A stretch of DNA of 64,000 nt, taken from the NCBI GenBank assembly GCA_963969495.1, contig OZ018333.1:89829865-89893864 (forward strand), in the 5' to 3' direction. Under the pieces are notes generated by a model, which worked only from the letters and a program-made list of their open reading frames with translations, did not search any database and had not been told where the DNA came from. The translations under genes were made by a program, and so were the position numbers. Source of the DNA: Ceratothoa steindachneri (lineage: Eukaryota; Arthropoda; Malacostraca; Isopoda; Cymothoidae). How positions within the stretch are numbered: position 1 is the stretch's first letter; each line of letters opens with the position of its first letter. Shown piece after piece: positions 31,925 through 42,990 of the stretch.

Positions 31925-32185
31925 TTAGGCCATTGAATGCTCTGCTAGCATTCAATGCACGTCGCTTATCGAAGAAGCCCACCAACTGGACTTTACCTCG
32001 AGAGGCGGAAACCCTTTAATAACAGATTTACTTTGAGTAAGTTGCATTCTGCTATCGATTCGAGCGTGGACACCACCCCTGGTCCAGACAATGGTCCACA
32101 TGCCATACTTCGACACTTGGGTGAGTGAGGTATGGCCTTTCTGTTAAATTTGTTGAAGAGAATCTGAGTAGAAGGTATTGTAGTA
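31925..32185 (+). pseudogene. LINE A copy 2, pre-RT fragment
   Basis: The blocks gctctgctagcattcaatgc, ggactttacctcgagaggcg and ggtccagacaatg parallel 58300-58540 of the younger copy, covering the start of the RT fingers. The frame is broken. Confidence 0.7.
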
Positions 32186-32935
32186 GTATGTTGGTGTCTG
32201 CCTCCCATCTCCCGTCTCTAATCCCTTTCTCCTTTCACTCTGGGCTGGGGGACTCGATAGATTTCTATCGTGTTTCCCTATTCATCTCTGTCTTCCTCCA
32301 CAGGCGATATTTGAAATAGGAATGAGATTAGTGTGAATTTAAAGTGATTGACTATTGGATGAGTTTAACAGTGAACTTAAATTAGTGAAGTGTCCATTGG
32401 AATGTAGTTAGAAGCTGAATAGTTATTCAGATGAGTCTTAGGGGAATAGGTGGGTGTGTATGAATGTCAGTGTTAGAATGTTTTAAGTTTGACAGCGATT
32501 GGGTGATTGAAAATCTCTTCTCCTTTCCAGCTTCTTGGTGCCAGCTTGTCCATCGTGTTCTGGCTTGGTGAGGTGGCAGCAGCCAATCTTGACCCTCGTG
32601 TGGCAGTAAGAGGACTATTTTGAAGCAGGAGACTCGAGACTGCCTCCTAGTCACCTACGCATCGATTAGAGCCAGAGCCCTCCCACTTTCCACATTGACC
32701 ACAACCACCGTGTCCCCATCCTTGAGGCTGGAGCTGTACTGCCAGACTGACAGGAAAGAAGACCCTAAGGAACCCCCCTTCCCTCAAGAAAGCGGCCTGT
32801 GTCTCCCTTTTCCATCCCCCCTCTCAATACCAGTAATAATGCTCCCGGATACATTTGCGTCAGGCAATTTTTTGTGAAGCCCTAGGCATTTCCTTTTTTT
32901 GCGGTTGTTGGCCAAGGTGTTTTGTAAGGCCACCT
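32186..32935. other. Unidentified 0.75-kb insertion beside the Penelope-like remnant
   Basis: No clear coding frame or terminal repeats were seen. The segment has moderate GC content in its second half (32520-32830). It may belong to the Penelope-like insertion or be independent. Confidence 0.35.
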
Positions 32936-32957
32936 AAATATATATATATATATATAT
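32936..32957 (+). repeat. TA dinucleotide microsatellite
   Basis: About ten TA units lie at the 3' boundary of the Penelope-like element. Confidence 0.9.
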
Positions 32958-34052
32958 TGGTTAGGGCTTCTCCTATGGAGCTTCCATTTAATTTGAAGGA
33001 TGAATGAGTGACGCATAAAGGGAAATTCATTTCATTTTCTTATTACAACATTTCGGGTGAACTTTTCACCCATCTTCGGGTACTGGAAATACAATTTGTG
33101 GAAAATAATTTAAGTTAAGAACCAAACAGATAATCAAAATGACAAATTTATGGAACGTATTCAATGTTACTTAAGGAGGGGGATAGCGATAAATTTACAG
33201 GCAATTGATAATTTCTGGATTATTATGTTAAGAGTTAAAAATTAACGATTGGGGGAACACAGAAAACACATCCGGATAAACCAACCTTAAACAATCAGCC
33301 GTTAGAGGATAACTGGGGAGAAAGGGCGAGGAGCGTAAAAAGAAAGAGAAGGTTAGGAGGTTGGTAATATATTTGTTTTAGAGTAGAAGTAGTGGGTGAG
33401 AAGAGGAATCAGAATTTAAGGATGGAGAAAGGTATTTAATATACATGGATTCAAGAATCCTTAGTGATATGGGATCAGGGGTGGTTGTCAAGATTTTAAA
33501 ATCGTCCGTTGTGATTTCGGTTTGACAATTAATAGAGTGAAGCCCAACAGGTGAGAATTCTTTTGTAGAGAGAACCTTTCCTGTCCTGTGGCTAACACCC
33601 AAATGTGAACAGAACCTCGCCCTCAGCAAGCGCACCGTACTACCGATGTATCTCCCCAGTTTACAATTGGGGCAAGTAAACTCATAGACAACGGAGCACT
33701 TCGCTTCAGGCGGGATTCTGCCTTACAATTGAAGTATAATCCTATGTGGTGTCTATTTATGAAAATTAACTTAAAGTCAGTATGGAAAAAGAATTTATTT
33801 GATACAGAGGTAATTTCTTTTGAAAATTTATTGTTTAAAAAACCCAGATCCGGAAAGATTATATAACGGATATCTTTGCAAACAGTAGGGAATAGGGAAT
33901 TTAAATTTGGGGTGGAAAATATTGTTTAAAAATTGGGCCATAATTTTTTCAGTGAGAGACACAGGAAACCCGTTTTGTTTGAAAAAATTAGTCACAGAGT
34001 AGGATGAACAAATATTTTCCACTCCAAATTTAAATTCCCTACTGTTTGCAAA
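32958..34052 (-). mobile_element. Penelope-like element, 3' fragment
   Basis: Minus-strand coding remnants include an RT C-terminal piece (SYSVTNFFKQNGFPVSLTEK, 34012-33953) and a GIY-YIG endonuclease (33720-33378). Beyond the gene, the 3' UTR contains ttcaccc-atcttcgggta (read on plus at 33065-33085), the kind of threshold phrase seen after Penelope-like genes. The 5' RT portion is missing. The insertion interrupts LINE A copy 2. Confidence 0.8.
33378..33720 (-). pseudogene. Penelope-like GIY-YIG endonuclease domain
   Basis: The minus-strand frame reads AKCSVVYEFTCPNCKLGRYI then GSTVRLLRARFCSHLG. This gives the GIY-like (VYEF) and YIG (RYIG) strands, a conserved Arg and a His. Near its end ESMYIKYLSPSLN supplies the catalytic Glu and the Asn. 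Penelope-like elements use this nuclease to make the target nick. The domain is uninterrupted over about 110 codons, but the RT upstream is out of frame. Confidence 0.85.
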
Positions 34053-34475
34053 GATGAAGAAATTGGTAAATGTTAGATTAACCTTTTTTTCTGGACAGCG
34101 GAGGCCATCTATCATCTGCACAGTGTGGATTCCGTAAGTTCCACTCCATGTCGGATGCTCTGCTATGACTGGAAAATTCTGTCCTCAAGGCCTTCCTTCA
34201 TAGACCACTGTGCCACAGTGTTTTTCCGATCTGAAGAAGACTTATAATACTGCATAGTATGATGGAGACTCTCCACATGATAGGGATGAGGGGACTCCTC
34301 CCGTTCTTTATATCTGAATTTTTGTTAGATCGTTGATTCAGCGTGTGGGTGGGGTGAGCCCTCTCTGGCCTAATTTAGCAGGAAGAGTGTGTCCCGCAGG
34401 GAAGTGTCCTCAGTGTCACACTCTTTACCCTGAGTATCAACGGCATCCCCCAGTGATGCTGGAAGATGTTCTCTC
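34053..34475 (+). pseudogene. LINE A copy 2, RT fragment
   Basis: The sequence parallels 58655-59080: gaaattggtaaatgttag, catgtcggatgctctgct, gagactctccacatgat, tcccgcagggaagtgtcctc and ggaagatgttct. The RT palm is recognisable, but several indels break the frame. It stops at the solo LTR. Confidence 0.75.
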
Positions 34476-35257
34476 TGTGTTGGAGCGAATGTGAGTGTGT
34501 TTGTAGGGCCATTCTCCCACCTCTTTTCCAATACCCTCTTCCTCCCTCTGTGCGAGCATGTAGGTGTGTGAATAACTGGCATTTAAATTTTGTTTTGTTT
34601 TTTTCTCAATTTTTTATTGAGGTTTGTTTTCTCTTTTCAGAGAAAACAGTTAGTTAATAATAGTTTTAAAGCCTAATATTTATGTACAATTTTTAAAATT
34701 CTGATCATTGGTTTTCCAGAAGATTTACCAAGTTTAAATATAGAGTGGAAACCATGTGGACACAACAGTGGGACAACGAACTTCTAGCGGAAGGTGGAAA
34801 GAGGCTGAGAGTGCTTCTAACCCTGCCCTGATAGGAGGGTTTACACAACCTCTCATTAGAAATCACAACTGCACCTGGTTTTCCCACCCCTCATCTTGAA
34901 CTGAGAACTATATGGCCTTGGATAGCCTTGCCCTAACTCATGTTTTAAAAGCATCGTTTAACCCAGTACCGATCGGTATTCTTGTATAATTTTTTTTCTC
35001 TTCTCCATCGTAGGTTTTTTGTATGTTTTTTTGATTAAAGAATTTTAGCCTTGTTTTGTTGTGTGCACACATTTTTTTTAATTGAATTCTTATATGAAAA
35101 TTTAATTATCTCTTGTAAATATTGTTATAATTTATTTGTGAATACAGGACTGTACATACAATCTGTTTCATTTCTTCCTCAATTTCTCATGTCCGAATTA
35201 GTGTAGGAAGCGGGTTGGATTGATTGGGGTTAGAGCGTAGATTCGTGGCCCACTACA
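34476..35257 (+). mobile_element. Solo Gypsy LTR inside LINE A copy 2
   Basis: This plus-strand LTR of 782 bp starts TGTGTTGGAGCGAATGTGAG and ends ggcccactaca, with the family landmark gggccattctcccacc. The flanks are tctc (34472-34475) and ttgc (35258-35261). Younger LINE A copies read tcgc at this place, so each flank differs from the ancestral tetramer by one base. This fits a decayed 4-bp target duplication. Confidence 0.85.
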
Positions 35258-35283
35258 TTGCTACACTTTATGTTGATGACCTT

Positions 35284-36880
35284 CGAGGTATTGTTGGGTT
35301 CCTTTTTTTTCAGCGTATTATATGTTTAATGACTTTAGCGTGCCAGTCTGACACTACTACTTAGGAAGGGGAACAATTCCTCTAGTGGCAGAGTGGATTC
35401 TTTAATTACTGTATCACGAGAGTGCCACAGCGTTTAATCCATTTTTAAGGAAATACCCAGTCCACATGTAAGGCCAGTGGAACACCAAGAATTAACCCAA
35501 AATATATATATTTTAAATTTATCAATTAACTTACAAAATATTTACACTAAATTCTACAAGTTCAATATAGTTCACTAGATTTGAACAAGGGCCTATTTCT
35601 TATGTGAATCCGTATCCAAGCAAAGTAGCTCCATGTAAATAAACCAATTGCCAATTAGTTAATTTATATAGACCTTTCAGTACAGCATTTAGCCACAATA
35701 TACATTCCTCTAATCTAACTAAGAATGTGATGGGAGTCACTAGATATTATCTCTCCTTTAGTTAGCTTAGGTAAAACATTAAAATCCTAATTAATCAAAC
35801 CAAATATATATAGTCATTCGGACTTACATGACCTTGAAAGGAACAGGGGTTGACGGATGTCACTATATTGGATTCTTCACACTTCTTACGTTGCAGCTGG
35901 CGGATGGTGTTTGACTTGGAGATGGTGGAAAACGATGGTCTAATTCTTCTTATAATTTTATCTATCTGGTGATACGTCTACAAGATGGAGAGAGGAGTTG
36001 TGCTCTCTGGCTCAAGGAGTACTCCTCTTGGTAGCTCTTGAGTTCTTCTAGTATCCTCGTCTTCTTCACAGGGTTGACCAAACTGGGTTTTGGTATACGA
36101 GGTGATCCTGAAAGTATTAAAAGGGACTTACTCGGGGATTAATACTTCTTTTCTCAAAAATGATTGGGATTGCAATTTGAGAATCACACAAAGGTGAGCT
36201 AGTCTTCTTTTGTCTTGCTCCCAAACTTCCTATTTGGCACTTAGGAATTGTGATCCAGCCAGACCTCTTGATAAGCCTGAGAAGGATAAATCAGTATGGC
36301 ACTGATAAGAAAAAGAGACAAACTTCTAAGTGTTAGAAGTTGAATTCGGAACTGGGCGATGGACTAATTACAATGATATAGTCCTCTATTGTCTCTAACG
36401 GAATAATCAATCATTTCTTTTACTTCCTCACGTGGCTTATTTATAGTTCGGCGACCGCCCCAACTAAGGCAGACGGGGTAATGCCACTGAGGGGAGGGGG
36501 AGGGGGGCACCGCGGAGCCCAGGCCTACTTCTTAATTAGAGGTACTGCAACTGTCACATTATTGCCTCCCGGTGGTCTTGTTGATCTGGCACTACTTTTT
36601 TAGGCACTTTAACTGCGGGCCTTTGGACCTCGTAGGTAATTGGATCTTGTGAGAGCTACTTAATGGACTTTTGTGACCACCTTGGTCCTGCCACTCGACT
36701 CGACTACCAACTCGGTGGGGGAAGATAAAAGCCTTTCGGTAGTTCGACTTCTTCGTCAGCCAACTAACGTTCTCACGTCCCTCATCTTCTGATATGTTTC
36801 TCTCGCTCTTTCCGAAGAGGGACTTTAACATATATATCCGCTTGGTCATCTGAGTGTAGTTATGTTATTATTCCTCTACA
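35284..36880. mobile_element. Unidentified 1.6-kb insertion with 8-bp target duplication
   Basis: The perfect direct repeat atgacctt (35276-35283 and 36881-36888) brackets this segment, and LINE A sequence is continuous across it. An 8-bp duplication suits hAT-like or related DNA transposons, but no clear terminal inverted repeat was found. On the minus strand, 36849-36592 is open for 85 codons (KSPLSSSHKIQLPTRSKGPQ). A TATA-like cttatttatagt lies near 36437. Neither is enough to assign a superfamily. Confidence 0.55.
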
Positions 36881-37980
36881 ATGACCTTTCATCTCTTTTG
36901 GTTCACTCTAGAGCGTCAACTCTAACAGGCATTGAACTGAGTCTTGCGCTATGTTGAAGTGCACTGGCTACAGTTTTCCTTGGCCAAGACTAAGGTTTTG
37001 TACTTCTGCCATCATCCACAACTCCACCTTAAGCCAAACCTGTTTCTAAATTGGATTTACCTGGAAGTAGTAGACTCGTACCATTTCTTTGCTCTTGTAT
37101 TTGACTAATGCCTCATCTTGGAGGCTTATATTCACAGCATCAGAGTCTCTTTTGCCATGGATATTCTTTGCTCTGTGACACTCAATGCTGATAGGGATAC
37201 TCCTTTACTTTTTGTAATTCTTTGTTAATTCAAAGCCTGACTATGGATGCTAGTTTTGTGCAGCTGAGCGTGTATTGCGGAAGGTGGACTCGATCCACCA
37301 CACCGGCCTTCGCCTGGCAACCAGTGCCTTCCCTATTGCCCTCATTGAGAGCCTACTTATCTATTCTGGGGAGATGCTACTCCTCCTATGCTGTGCACAG
37401 TGCATCATTTACATTTATTGGCAAACCCAGTGCGTCCCTCAGTTGCCTACAACTCTCATTGCATCCGCAGTTGATCTCAATGGTGCCTATGCCACCGAGA
37501 GTTAGTCATACTCTAAGCCCTTTTTGTTTAGGGCTTGGAAACTCCTTAGGGAGATTGGTATAGCTCTTATGCCAGTGGTGCCCCTTGTTCTGCCCAGGAC
37601 ACCACCCTGAAGGGTACCACCTATGACTATTTGTCACCATGCCTCTGTTCTCAAAGCTTCTACAGCACGGAGTATTGCTTTCGACCTTTTTTGGAGCACA
37701 CTTTGTGTCATGCTGGAACCATGCCAATGTATATGGATGGCTCCAAGGTGGAAAAAGGGGTAAGTTTCCACACCATATACCCTCTGTTTGAAGTAAGTGG
37801 AGGCACTGCGCCTGTTTCAATACACCTTTTGATACAGGAGATAACGCACTGTGCCTGGTTAGGAGACTGGATTGTGATTTATAGCAACTCACAAAGCGCT
37901 GTGAGTGCTCTTGGGGCATTGGAATCTCCGCATCCCCTGGTTTGCGATATCTGTGACACAGAGGTTTTGGTGAACTGGAC
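36881..37980 (+). pseudogene. LINE A copy 2, RT end to RNase H
   Basis: It resumes at gacctttcatctctttt and follows 59106-60265 through LERRLQQALN-like, RKVDSIHHTGLRLATSAFP and the RNase H Asp block (IVIYSNSQSAVSALGALES, where Asn replaces the catalytic Asp found in sister copies). It has multiple frame breaks. The hAT-type MITE at 37981 interrupts it. Confidence 0.75.
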
Positions 37981-38730
37981 CAGGGTTGGCAAATAACCCC
38001 AAATTTTGAAAAAGCCCAATAAAACCCTGGTTTTATTCTGGGTTTTTTCAAATCTTGGATTTTTTCAAAAAGCAAATGCTACAAGCACTAGAATAACATA
38101 GAAAAAGAATAGCTATCTGTATTTTTATATAATATTAATAATTACTTTGTTTAATAATTATATTATAGTAAGAATAGATCACTAACAGATCACTGATCGA
38201 GAATTTGGGGTAACCATGTCCCATGATAGCAATAACCTGTAGAAGGAGAGATGAATTATGAGTCAGTATGAGAGAAATAACCTTAATTTGATACATATTT
38301 GTTTTTTCAAAAAACAAATGCTACAAGACCTAGAATAATATAGAAAAAGAATAGCTATATCTATTTTTATATAATATTAATAATTACTTAGTTTAATAAT
38401 TATATTATAGTGAGAACAGATCACAGTAACAGACCACTGATTGAGAATTGTGGGTACCCATGATATCCATAACCTGTAGAAGGAGAGGTGAATTCTTATG
38501 AGTCAGTATCAGAGAAATAACTTTAATTAAATACATATTTGTTGAAATTATAAACATAAATATGAATTTTGAATAAAATCATGATAAGTATCATTTATTT
38601 CTTGAAATAAAATGTAATTTAAAAAAAAAAAACATCCAGGTTTTTTCAAATTTCACTTGACAAAGCCCCCCAAAAGATGGGAATAAAACACGGGTTTTTT
38701 ACAGCTGTGTTTTTTGATTTGCCCACCCTG
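37981..38730. mobile_element. Non-autonomous hAT-type element (MITE) with 8-bp TSD
   Basis: It starts CAGGGTTGGCAAAT and ends in the inverted form of CAGGGTGGGCAAAT. The flanks are aactggac (37973-37980) and aactgggc (38731-38738), an 8-bp duplication with one mismatch. Removing the element restores LINE A RNase H sequence. Two internal direct repeats of about 242 bp start at caaatgctacaag (38073 and 38315). There is no transposase. Confidence 0.85.
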
Positions 38731-39420
38731 AACTGGGCAGATGTTGAGATTATCTTCTACCAGGTTCCTGGACATATAGGATTTACTGATAATGATGGTG
38801 CTCTAGAGTCTGTGAGGACTAGGCAACCAGATCACCTTTTTGCTCTTACTCACAATGATTACTTGGCAGGAATATGTGCGGCTTGGCAAAGAAGATGGGA
38901 GATGGTTGCGGGTGAACTTAAAGTTATGTGCCATTGTGCCCCGACTGTTTCCATGGATATTCCCCCCTAATGCTGAGATGGCTTCACATTGCTTTCTCTC
39001 ATCCACTCCAAATTGGACACAGATGCAGGATACACCACTATCTGATGGAGTGCTCGCCTGTGCCTTATTATGATGACTGCATTGTCCCCCAGACTATTTG
39101 GCACTTTTTTTTTGGTTGAATGTCCCAACCTGGGTGATCTTGGAGCACATTACCTGTCCTGCTACTAGGATGAGCTTGGTCGCTACTGCTTGTCTCTTTT
39201 GGGGGCGGGCTGGCCTCCTTCACTTTATTTAACACATTTTTTTTGTGTGTGTAGGTTGCATGTTCTTGTGCCGTGGGGTAGCAGGCCTACCCCCGATGCT
39301 GGAATGAGCTTCCTTCTCATCCTTTTGCCTTTTTTTGTTTGTTAGGCTCTTGTGTGAGTACGGCAACTTCTGCCCTAGTAGACACTTGCTAGATGGACTC
39401 CTAAAATTAAAAACAAAACA
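38731..39420 (+). pseudogene. LINE A copy 2, RNase H end to 3' UTR
   Basis: It resumes with gcagatgttgagattatctt (RNase H), and passes the C-terminal region (CDDC-equivalent tgatgactgc near 39072) and the 3' UTR (gtaggttgcatgttc, cttctgccctagtag). It ends in an A-rich tail around 39400-39420. The frame is broken. Confidence 0.7.
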
Positions 39421-39854
39421 AAACTTAGTTTCCTTTAATGTTTTTAATGCCATTGATATTTTGGGTTATGGTGGTTTTATCTGGTATTTATGAGGAGGAG
39501 TTTGGGTTGTTTTTCTTAATGGCTGTGGAGCGAAGCGTGTCCTAGGTCTTGTTTATATCACTCCTGGGGACTAATGAGTCTTGTTGGAGATTTTATTTTG
39601 TATCGTTGGTGAGGAAGACCCAGTCAGGTATGGGCTTATCAAGGGCTCTTCATATAATAATTGGAAAGTAGTCAGATTGTAGTGCAATATGAGGTCACCA
39701 GATTCTTTTCCTTGCTAGGTCAGGTGAGCAAAGGATGACATCTTGGGAAGTGTATTGGAAGTGTGTGCTTGAAGGGTTTGTAGTCGTAGAATGGTTGTTC
39801 AAGATGAATAGCTAGTTTAAGTGTTTCATGATGCTACAGCTCTTGTGACTAGAT
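39421..39854. other. Unassigned sequence before the hAT element
   Basis: No coding frame, repeat or RNA gene is supported. Confidence 0.35.
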
Positions 39855-42363
39855 CAGTGGCCCACAACTCCAGGCTCGCGTGAAGGTTGGATGTGGCTTG
39901 CGAAGCCCAGATCATTTTTGTTTGTTGTGAATAAAATTATTGAACCAAGATTTCGGCAACACTACTCCTTTGTTTTTTACATTTTTCGGGGCGGGATTTC
40001 AGTGTTGATACATTGATGAAGGCGATGCTGTTTTAAGCTAATTTTGGGATTCTTGTTAGAAATTTGAGTCAATTGCTATTATTTCAATCATTGAATCTAT
40101 GGTCTAACTTTTGGAGGCATAGAGGTATGATGTATTATTACCTATGCCAAGGAGGTTATGTTTTCTGTAGCGTTTATTTGTCTGTCTGTTAATAAAATAA
40201 CTCAAAAAGTTATGGACAGATTATGTTGAAAATTTCAGGAAACGTCCAAAATGGGACTAGGAATAATTGATTAGATTATTGGAATGATCAGGATTAAATT
40301 ATGGATTCTGGATCGATCTTTTAATTAGTTATTGTTTTCTTTTAATTTAGTTATTCTTAATATTTCATTTTTCTGTAATTGTGCTTTCTGAGTGCCTTCT
40401 AGTTTTTTTTTTAAGCAAGTACTACTGAGGAAATTTAAATAGGTACTTTTTAGCAAGTGAGATAGTTGAAGCAATATTCAGCTCATATTCCTTCTCAGTG
40501 ATGTTTGTTAGAAAATTAATTCTAATATTGTTTGACTGGTTCAGTGTCAGCCTGTATAATTTTACTTTCATACTGTTATCACTTTATTATAAATTTATTT
40601 TTGCATATTATTTAATGATTATTTATTTCTTGTTTTGTTTTTTTGCAGAATTTGATGTATTCAAAGATGAATACTAAGAAAAAGCATGATGATGATCAGC
40701 TGTTCCAAGATGAGTGGACTTTAAAATATTTCTTTGTTGAGTTCAAGGGGAAGCCATTATGTCTCATGTGCAAAGAGACACCTGTTTGACCAAATCAGTC
40801 TATCAAGAATGACTATTGTGCGAAGAATCGAAGAAATAGTAAAGAACATCACTGAACAATTGTCCTCAAAATCTAATAAGTTCATTTTCTTTTCCCTTTC
40901 TTTTGATGAGAGCAATGATATGATCGACATTGCCCAACTATCTGTGTTCATTTGTGGTATTTCAGAGGATTTTAATATTTATGAAGATTTTCTTGGTTTT
41001 ATTGGTCTTCACGATCGTACATATGGTATTGACATACAGACAGCCATACTGGAGTTGGTTCAGCTGAAGATTCCCCGATTACAGTGGTCCAAGTTAGCAG
41101 GGCTCACAACAGATGGTGCTCCATCTATGACAGGGAGTTAGAATGGGGCTGTAGCTCTCCTGAAGAACCACATTCTAAATGAGAATTCTGAACAAGATGT
41201 TCTCAGTATTCACTGCATCATACACCAGGAAGGCCTTTGTGGAAAGGCCTTGAAACTTAATCATGTGATGCACATCGTGACAACATGCAACAATGAGATT
41301 TGGAAGACAGGATTAACATATTACCAATTCTGATCCTTTCTGGAAGAAGTTGAGGCACAGTACATGGATCTAATTTTTCATTGTGATCTCTGATGGTTTA
41401 GTAGAGGAAAAGTTTTGGAATGCTTCTATCTCCATCAAGAAGTGATAATGTTCTTGCAAGAGAAGAAACCCACATTGAAGACTAAAATGGAGTAATGGTG
41501 GTAGATGTTCTCTCTGATTCTACTTGGATGCTTGATTCTTGCATTTTTGGTCAATATTACCCAGCATCTCAATAATTTAAATCTCAAAATGCAAGGTCAT
41601 AATCAGCTCATTACAGATTTACTTTGTGATGTCCAAACTTTCTGAAGCAAACTTGTTCTTTTCTAGAAACAGTTGTCTAAAGGCAATGTATTGCAGTTTA
41701 AGACCATGAGTTCTATTCTTGATAATATGGATTTTGTTCCAGATTTTGAGAAATATACCAAACATTGTGAAGTTCTTGAAAATAATTTTGTGAAACGATT
41801 CCAAGAAACATCTGGGAGGAAAAAAGAGTTTGCACTCTTTCAGCACTCATTTAGAGTAGATGCTGAAGAGGTCGTGGACCCAGCGACCCAACTTGAACTC
41901 CTAGATCTGCAAGCTGATTCAAATTTGAAGATCTGATTTGAAGATTACTCTCTCATCGAGTTCTATCGGCGTCTCAATACAAAATTATATCCAAAGTTGC
42001 TTACAAATGCTAAGTTTTGGGCTGTGCAATTTGGGTCCACATATAGTTGTGAGGAGTCATTTTCAATCATGAATCTCAATAAATTGGAGCATCAATCCAA
42101 AATAACATATGAACATCTTGACACGGTGTTGAGAATCGCAATATCTCCATTGGAAGCAAACCTGGAGAAATGGGTGGAACAACAATGGCTTCAAAAGAGT
42201 GGATTTGCAGCAAAGGAAAATACATTTTAAAATGGAATTCAAAAATGAGTTTATAAATCTAAAGTATTGTGAGAATTGCTTGTTTTTATTTTCCTATACA
42301 GACTGCTGATAAATCATGGAAAAGGAATTTGGCCTGCAACCCATTTTGAGTTGTGCACCACTG
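39855..42363 (+). mobile_element. hAT DNA transposon, complete ends, decayed gene
   Basis: The left end CAGTGGCCCACAACTC and the right end (inverted CAGTGGTGCACAACTC) match at 14 of 16 bases. The perfect 8-bp duplication gactagat flanks the element (39847-39854 and 42364-42371). Length is 2509 bp. The internal gene resembles the hAT-Charlie type transposases from which the vertebrate GTF2IRD2 C-terminus derives, and it is inactivated by stops and frameshifts. Confidence 0.92.
40655..42229 (+). pseudogene. hAT transposase pseudogene, GTF2IRD2-like
   Basis: ATG 40655 begins an N-terminal part with a BED-like half finger (DEWTLKYFFVEFKGKPLCLM and CLMCKE), which stops at about 40788. The His part of the finger seems deleted. 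Further blocks are KFIFFSLSFDESNDMIDIAQ (catalytic-domain Asp region), WSKLAGLTTDGAPSMTGS, a DVLSIHCIIHQEGL-like block with a CxxH-type motif, and the C-terminal dimerisation region SIMNLNKLEHQSKITYEHLD. Stops at 41141, about 41333, 41388 and 41934, and frameshifts, separate the blocks. Confidence 0.85.
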
Positions 42364-42371
42364 GACTAGAT

Positions 42372-42814
42372 GAACAATCAAGATGCCTACCTGGCCGTGT
42401 TGGAAAGTAATCAAGTGCAGCTTGTAAACAGGATAGAGGAGGTGGTATATACAGATTTGCAAAATTATAGTCTTTTTGGTCTATGCTTGATTGGATAATT
42501 GTATTTCCATTAAAGCTTAGTTATAGAGAAGGGTTGAGGTGACTCCAATGATAGTGGTGTAGGGGATGTTGTCTCTGATGTCTGTGATTTGGTCTCCAAT
42601 TCCGACATTTGGCTGGTGTGCCTGTAATGTGCTACATGTGTATTTGTTTGGATGATGATTCCTGGATGGTTTAAATATATGTTGTGGTCGATAGGAATTC
42701 TTTGAGTTAGCCTATTTCATTGTTGCATATACTGTTAATGTTTAGTTGAAAGATTTTATCACTCTTTCAATGTTTTTGATCTCATTTGTGTGTGTGAAAG
42801 GGGAACACTGGGGT
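42372..42814. other. Unassigned sequence
   Basis: No coding frame, repeat or RNA gene is supported. Confidence 0.35.
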
Positions 42815-42990
42815 TAGTCCAGGAAAGAGGATTTGATCCACCACTCGCTGGTCTATGCTTGGTGACTAGTGCCATCCTGCATGTCCCCAATATAGAACTT
42901 TCTTGATGAAAGGGTGCTACCACTTACTTTATGGCATGCACATTGCATTTGTACATGTGACACCAGCACCTCCCTTAGTCATAAACTTCT
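42815..42990 (+). repeat. Short, very diverged LINE A fragment
   Basis: The blocks aggatttgatccaccactcgc, ggtgactagtgcc and catgcacattgcattt parallel 59540-59700 of LINE A (gattcgatccaccacaccgg...). It is the RT-RNase H linker region, non-coding here. Confidence 0.55.

Larger units (their letters stand above)
27313..39420 (+). mobile_element. LINE A copy 2, very old, split by many later insertions
   Basis: Pieces in correct order along the same strand match the LINE A at 54190-61045: 5' UTR and ORF1 (27313-29575), ORF1 end (30571-31010), endonuclease-RT border (31925-32185), RT (34053-34475, 35258-35283), RT end to RNase H (36881-37980), RNase H to 3' end (38731-39420). The endonuclease is mostly lost. 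Between the pieces sit unrelated insertions. Divergence from the other copies is much greater than among them, so this is the oldest recognisable element. Confidence 0.75.

Noticed and set aside
32958..33080. Hammerhead ribozyme expected beside Penelope-like elements
   Set aside because: I could not find the CTGATGA and GAAA core in the right arrangement on either strand in this remnant.
36592..36849. Pol C-terminus of a BEL or copia element at 36592-36849
   Set aside because: The 85-codon frame is basic and Ser-rich, but no integrase or RNase H motif could be seen, so the assignment would be a guess.
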